Made by a program: the position numbers and the translations under genes. Of a DNA stretch of 64,000 bases, positions 61,601-64,000 are shown piece by piece (the first letter of the stretch is position 1; each line of letters begins with the position of its first letter). The notes beneath the pieces were generated by a model, which was not told the DNA's origin, did no database searches, and saw nothing but the letters and a program-made list of their open reading frames with translations. The stretch is from Chamaecrista fasciculata (Eukaryota > Streptophyta > Magnoliopsida > Fabales > Fabaceae), in NCBI GenBank assembly GCA_003254925.1, contig QANZ01007380.1, forward strand, positions 17,635-81,634, in the 5' to 3' direction.

Positions 61601-61641
61601 TGTTCTTGTTCAGACTTGGTATCATTCTTTCCGTTGGCCAT
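55605..61641 (-). CDS. TIC100: TIC100, chloroplast inner-envelope translocon subunit
   Basis: Eleven exons on the minus strand: 61641-60998, 60264-60193, 59775-59686, 59570-59397, 59229-59139, 58953-58891, 58798-58732, 58067-57964, 57851-57725, 56956-56190 and 56057-55605. They total 2652 bp and encode 883 aa; Arabidopsis TIC100 (EMB1211) is remembered as 871 aa. TIC100 is part of the 1-MDa TIC complex with TIC20, TIC56 and TIC214, which imports proteins across the inner envelope. The N-terminal ~70 residues are acidic and low-complexity. MORN-type repeats are seen in exons 2, 3 and 5 (YEGTVWDDNAHGKGVY, YEGEWLQNDMEGHGV, YAGQWKHGRMHGCGVY). Exon 10 encodes a long Glu-rich, probably coiled-coil segment. 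ATG 61641 has a good context (GCCATGG). An in-frame open stretch with another possible start lies upstream to 61773 but reads like leader. All introns are GT-AG. Intron 9 carries a transposon insert. Confidence 0.95.
57074..57641. mobile_element. MITE in intron 9 of TIC100
   Basis: The ends TAGGTGTGCAAAATTGGGTC and (reverse complement) AAAGGTGTGCATTGGGCGGG pair over AGGTGTGCA. The ends are rich in the GGGTT and AACCC words seen in the hAT-type element at 62885, with a very AT-rich core. It is about 568 bp. The target-site duplication was not clear. Confidence 0.7.
59052..59066. repeat. C homopolymer in a TIC100 intron
   Basis: A run of 15 C lies in the intron between exons 5 and 6. Its length is error-prone in sequencing. 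Confidence 0.9.
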
Positions 61642-62258
61642 GGCTGCTAGGTGAAATGGAATATAGAAGAAGAAGATAAGGTGAGTGCAAGCAGGTATAG
61701 TCAGCGACACTTCCCAAGTGAAAGAAAAACTTGAACTAGATAGTAGATAGTAGATACAATTTACAAAATCCAAAAGATAACGAGCGAGGGCTTCGTTTCG
61801 ATTAGCACTATCTTTTCTTTTCTACGACATCCAGTTTCATCTTTGGTTGCAACTTCCGTTATTGAACGGCACTTTGGCAGGCTGTCGTTTGGAAGCCCAC
61901 AAATGACAAAACTGTGACCCATTTTTCGGTCGAAGAAATTTATGACCGTTCAAAATGAGGCTGTGATATGTCCAAAGAAAGCCCATTTACGAAATGACAA
62001 AAGCCCATTTTTATGTTTCTTCCTCAATTCCATAACTCTACTCAATAGTTGTTCAAAAAAATAAATAAATAACTCTACTCAATAAATCAAGGGCCCAAGA
62101 CCCACAAAAAACAGTGAGCTAAAACGACCCAAACTAGTAGGCCCAGTCTTATGGTCTTGAGCGAAAGCAAGAAGGAAAAACCAAACTCACTGTATCTACT
62201 GAACACCACCCAAAACAAAATTTTTTTCCAGTAAAAGATCAATTTTTTATTTTTTCTA
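61642..62258. promoter_or_regulatory. TIC100 5' leader and promoter region
   Basis: The minus-strand leader upstream of 61641 and the adjacent ~500 bp would hold the promoter. No clear TATA box was picked out. No other gene starts here. Confidence 0.35.
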
Positions 62259-62702
62259 GGCCAAAGTGCACTTTTGGTCCTCTAACTTCTGCTAAAGTCT
62301 CAATTTGGTCTCATAATTTTTTTTATTGCACTTTTGATCTCATATCTTTTGCTTAAATTGTAGATTTGGTCCCGTATTGCATTTTTGTCTCATATCTTAG
62401 GGTCATGTTGCAGAATTGGTCATATATCTTTTGGTCAGGTTGCAGAATTGGTCTCATATCTTCAGATCAGGTGTGAAATTGGTCTCATATCTTTGGATGA
62501 TGAGACTGGTGGTGAAACTTTTTGTAAAAGATATAATACTAATTTTGCAACATGCCCAAAAGATATGGGATCAAAAATTATACGAGACTAAATCTGTAAC
62601 TTTTTACAAAGATATGGAACCAAAAGTACAACAAAAAAAAGTTATAGAACTAAATTGAAACATGAACAAAAATTATTATGAGACCAAAAGTACACTTTGA
62701 CC
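62259..62702. mobile_element. Mutator-type MITE
   Basis: This 444-bp fold-back element starts GGCCAAAGTGCACTTTTGGT and ends CCAAAAGTACACTTTGACC. The flanks TTTTTTCTA (62250-62258) and TTTTCTCTA (62703-62711) are 9-bp target duplications with one mismatch. Arms are built from short repeats containing TTTGGTC and CATATCTTTTG. The single arm at 31738-31914 is related. Confidence 0.9.
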
Positions 62703-62884
62703 TTTTCTCTATTATAATTCGTCGTATAAAAATAAATTTGTTACCGACCTTATTTTTATTGAAGAACATTATTAGATATAAGAAACTATATATAAGACTT
62801 GTTAAATATAAAAAGTCATTTTGATGTATTGCACAAAAAAATGAAAAATGGAGAAGATTTTAATATAGTAGTATATATTGTAGG

Positions 62885-63669
62885 TAGGAGCGGCAAAAAT
62901 TGACCCAACCTAACTCAACTATCATTTTAACCAACTCAAACCCAATCCATTTAAATAATGGGTCAAGATGGGTTGGGTCTAAAATTGACCCATTAAAATT
63001 GAGTTGGGTTAGGTCGAACCCATAGTTTACCCAACCCAACCCAAATTTATATCAAAACTATGTAGTTTCATGAAATGAGTGAATATGAATTTCATAAATT
63101 TTTATAAAAATTACAAAATGCTCCAAAATAATTTCAAAATTTACAAAAATGTCCCTAAATCATAATATTTGAGGACTAAAATTACAAATTAGTCCTAAAT
63201 CGTAAAAATAAATACATTTTAGTCCAAAAAACCGTGAGTTCAATAGGAGGAGGATGAACTTCACATTTTTTGCAAAAATTACAAAATTCCCCCAAATGTT
63301 TTCAAATTTGACAAAAATGTCCCTGAATCATGATATTTGAGGACTAAAATGAAAATTTCAAAAAATATTTAGGGTCAAAATATAATTTAATCCTAATTTT
63401 GAATTATTTAAAAATTATTCTGATTAATTAGTTTATAAATTAAATAATTAATCTTTAATTTTATTAAATAATTTAATTATTAAATAATATAAATATTTTA
63501 AAATGAGTTTATGGGTTGGGTTGAGTCGACCCTTGATTTCATGGGTCATGACCCACCCATGACCTATTTAACAAATATAAATGGGTCGATGACTCATTAA
63601 TCCATTTACAACACAACCATTTATAACCCAACCAAAAACTAATCTAACCCAACTATTTTGCCACCCCTA
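62885..63669. mobile_element. hAT-type non-autonomous element
   Basis: The termini TAGGAGCGGCAAAA and (reverse complement) TAGGGGTGGCAAAA fit the hAT pattern (T/C)AGGGGTGGCAAAA. The flanks ATTGTAGG (62877-62884) and CTTGTAGG (63670-63677) are an 8-bp duplication with one mismatch. The 785-bp interior is AT-rich, with inward TTGGGTT/AACCCAA repeats and no transposase. Confidence 0.85.
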
Positions 63670-63677
63670 CTTGTAGG

Positions 63678-64000
63678 ATGTTCTGGACTGCAAATATATT
63701 TCAGGTTCAGGATGACATTAGTGGACATTATTGAAGTGATATATAACAAATGAGAGAAACAAAACTAATATTCAATGCAACAACACTCGTTCTCAGTTCA
63801 TTCATTTGTTTCTTTGAGATTCACATGCGTTGCCATTGCACACCCCAAAGTTTAAAGTACATACAATGGTTGGCTTAGATTGAAATTCTTTTTACCTGTG
63901 AAAGCAAATGTTGGAAAATGCTAAAAATTAATAAATCAGCAAAACTTCTACTCAATGAGATATTTTGATATTTACATCCTCTATTTTTTTTTTTTTTTTG
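63678..64000. other. Window end, no supported gene
   Basis: The sequence becomes less AT-rich after 63690 and could be the 3' UTR of a gene lying beyond the window. No exon could be established. Confidence 0.3.

Noticed and set aside
61642-61773. Extended N terminus for TIC100 starting at 61773
   Set aside because: The extra residues are hydrophobic and unlike the family. ATG 61641 has the better context and is followed by the acidic start expected for TIC100.
63890-63915. Possible minus-strand splice donor (CACAG/GTAAAA) of a gene beyond the window
   Set aside because: No open exon with a recognisable protein could be attached to it.

Overview
This is a piece of a eudicot plant nuclear chromosome. 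The DNA is AT-rich, the genes have many introns with plant-type splice sites, and every recognisable protein belongs to a plant family (plastid import factor TIC100, UDP-apiose synthase, HD2-type histone deacetylase, DDT/PHD nuclear protein, GDSL esterase). I rebuilt six intact gene models by hand from splice sites and reading phase. All six give CDS lengths divisible by three and protein lengths close to those remembered for the families. One tRNA gene is also present. The species cannot be named from the sequence.

Layout. 1-3100: no gene seen. 3689-10722 (+): DDT/PHD protein (PTM-like), 9 coding exons, 1677 aa. 11657-11729 (+): tRNA-Arg(TCT). 13814-16730 (-): UDP-D-apiose/UDP-D-xylose synthase (AXS), 9 exons, 388 aa. 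17-21.8 kb: AT-rich intergenic DNA with a MITE, a retroelement RNase H scrap and other repeats. 21866-23665 (+): intact GDSL esterase/lipase, 352 aa. 24-37.5 kb: a rearranged duplicated block. It holds a decayed second GDSL copy (29251-31265), two broken copies of a VIM/ORTHRUS-like SRA-domain gene (27205-28519 and 35405-37170), four copies of a local repeat, and many Mutator-type insertions, two of which carry captured gene fragments. 38712-43662 (-): HD2-type histone deacetylase (HDT), 10 exons, 272 aa, with an apparent U12-type AT-AC intron. 46612-47331 (-): DUF7054-type protein, 192 aa. 47.6-55.6 kb: gene-poor, with several fold-back elements. 55605-61641 (-): TIC100, 11 exons, 883 aa. 62.2-64 kb: a MULE-type MITE and a hAT-type MITE.

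The genes are unrelated single transcription units, as expected for a plant. From memory, homologues of TIC100, HD2B, a DDT/PHD protein and a GDSL lipase lie close together on Arabidopsis chromosome 5 (At5g22640, At5g22650, At5g22760, At5g22810), so the window probably preserves an old gene neighbourhood.

I found no clearly new biological system. The most informative material is the 21-37 kb block. There the duplicated copies act as each other's control and show empty and filled sites of Mutator-like MITEs. Two adjacent Pack-MULE-like elements carry an AAA-ATPase fragment and a leucine-rich-repeat extensin fragment.
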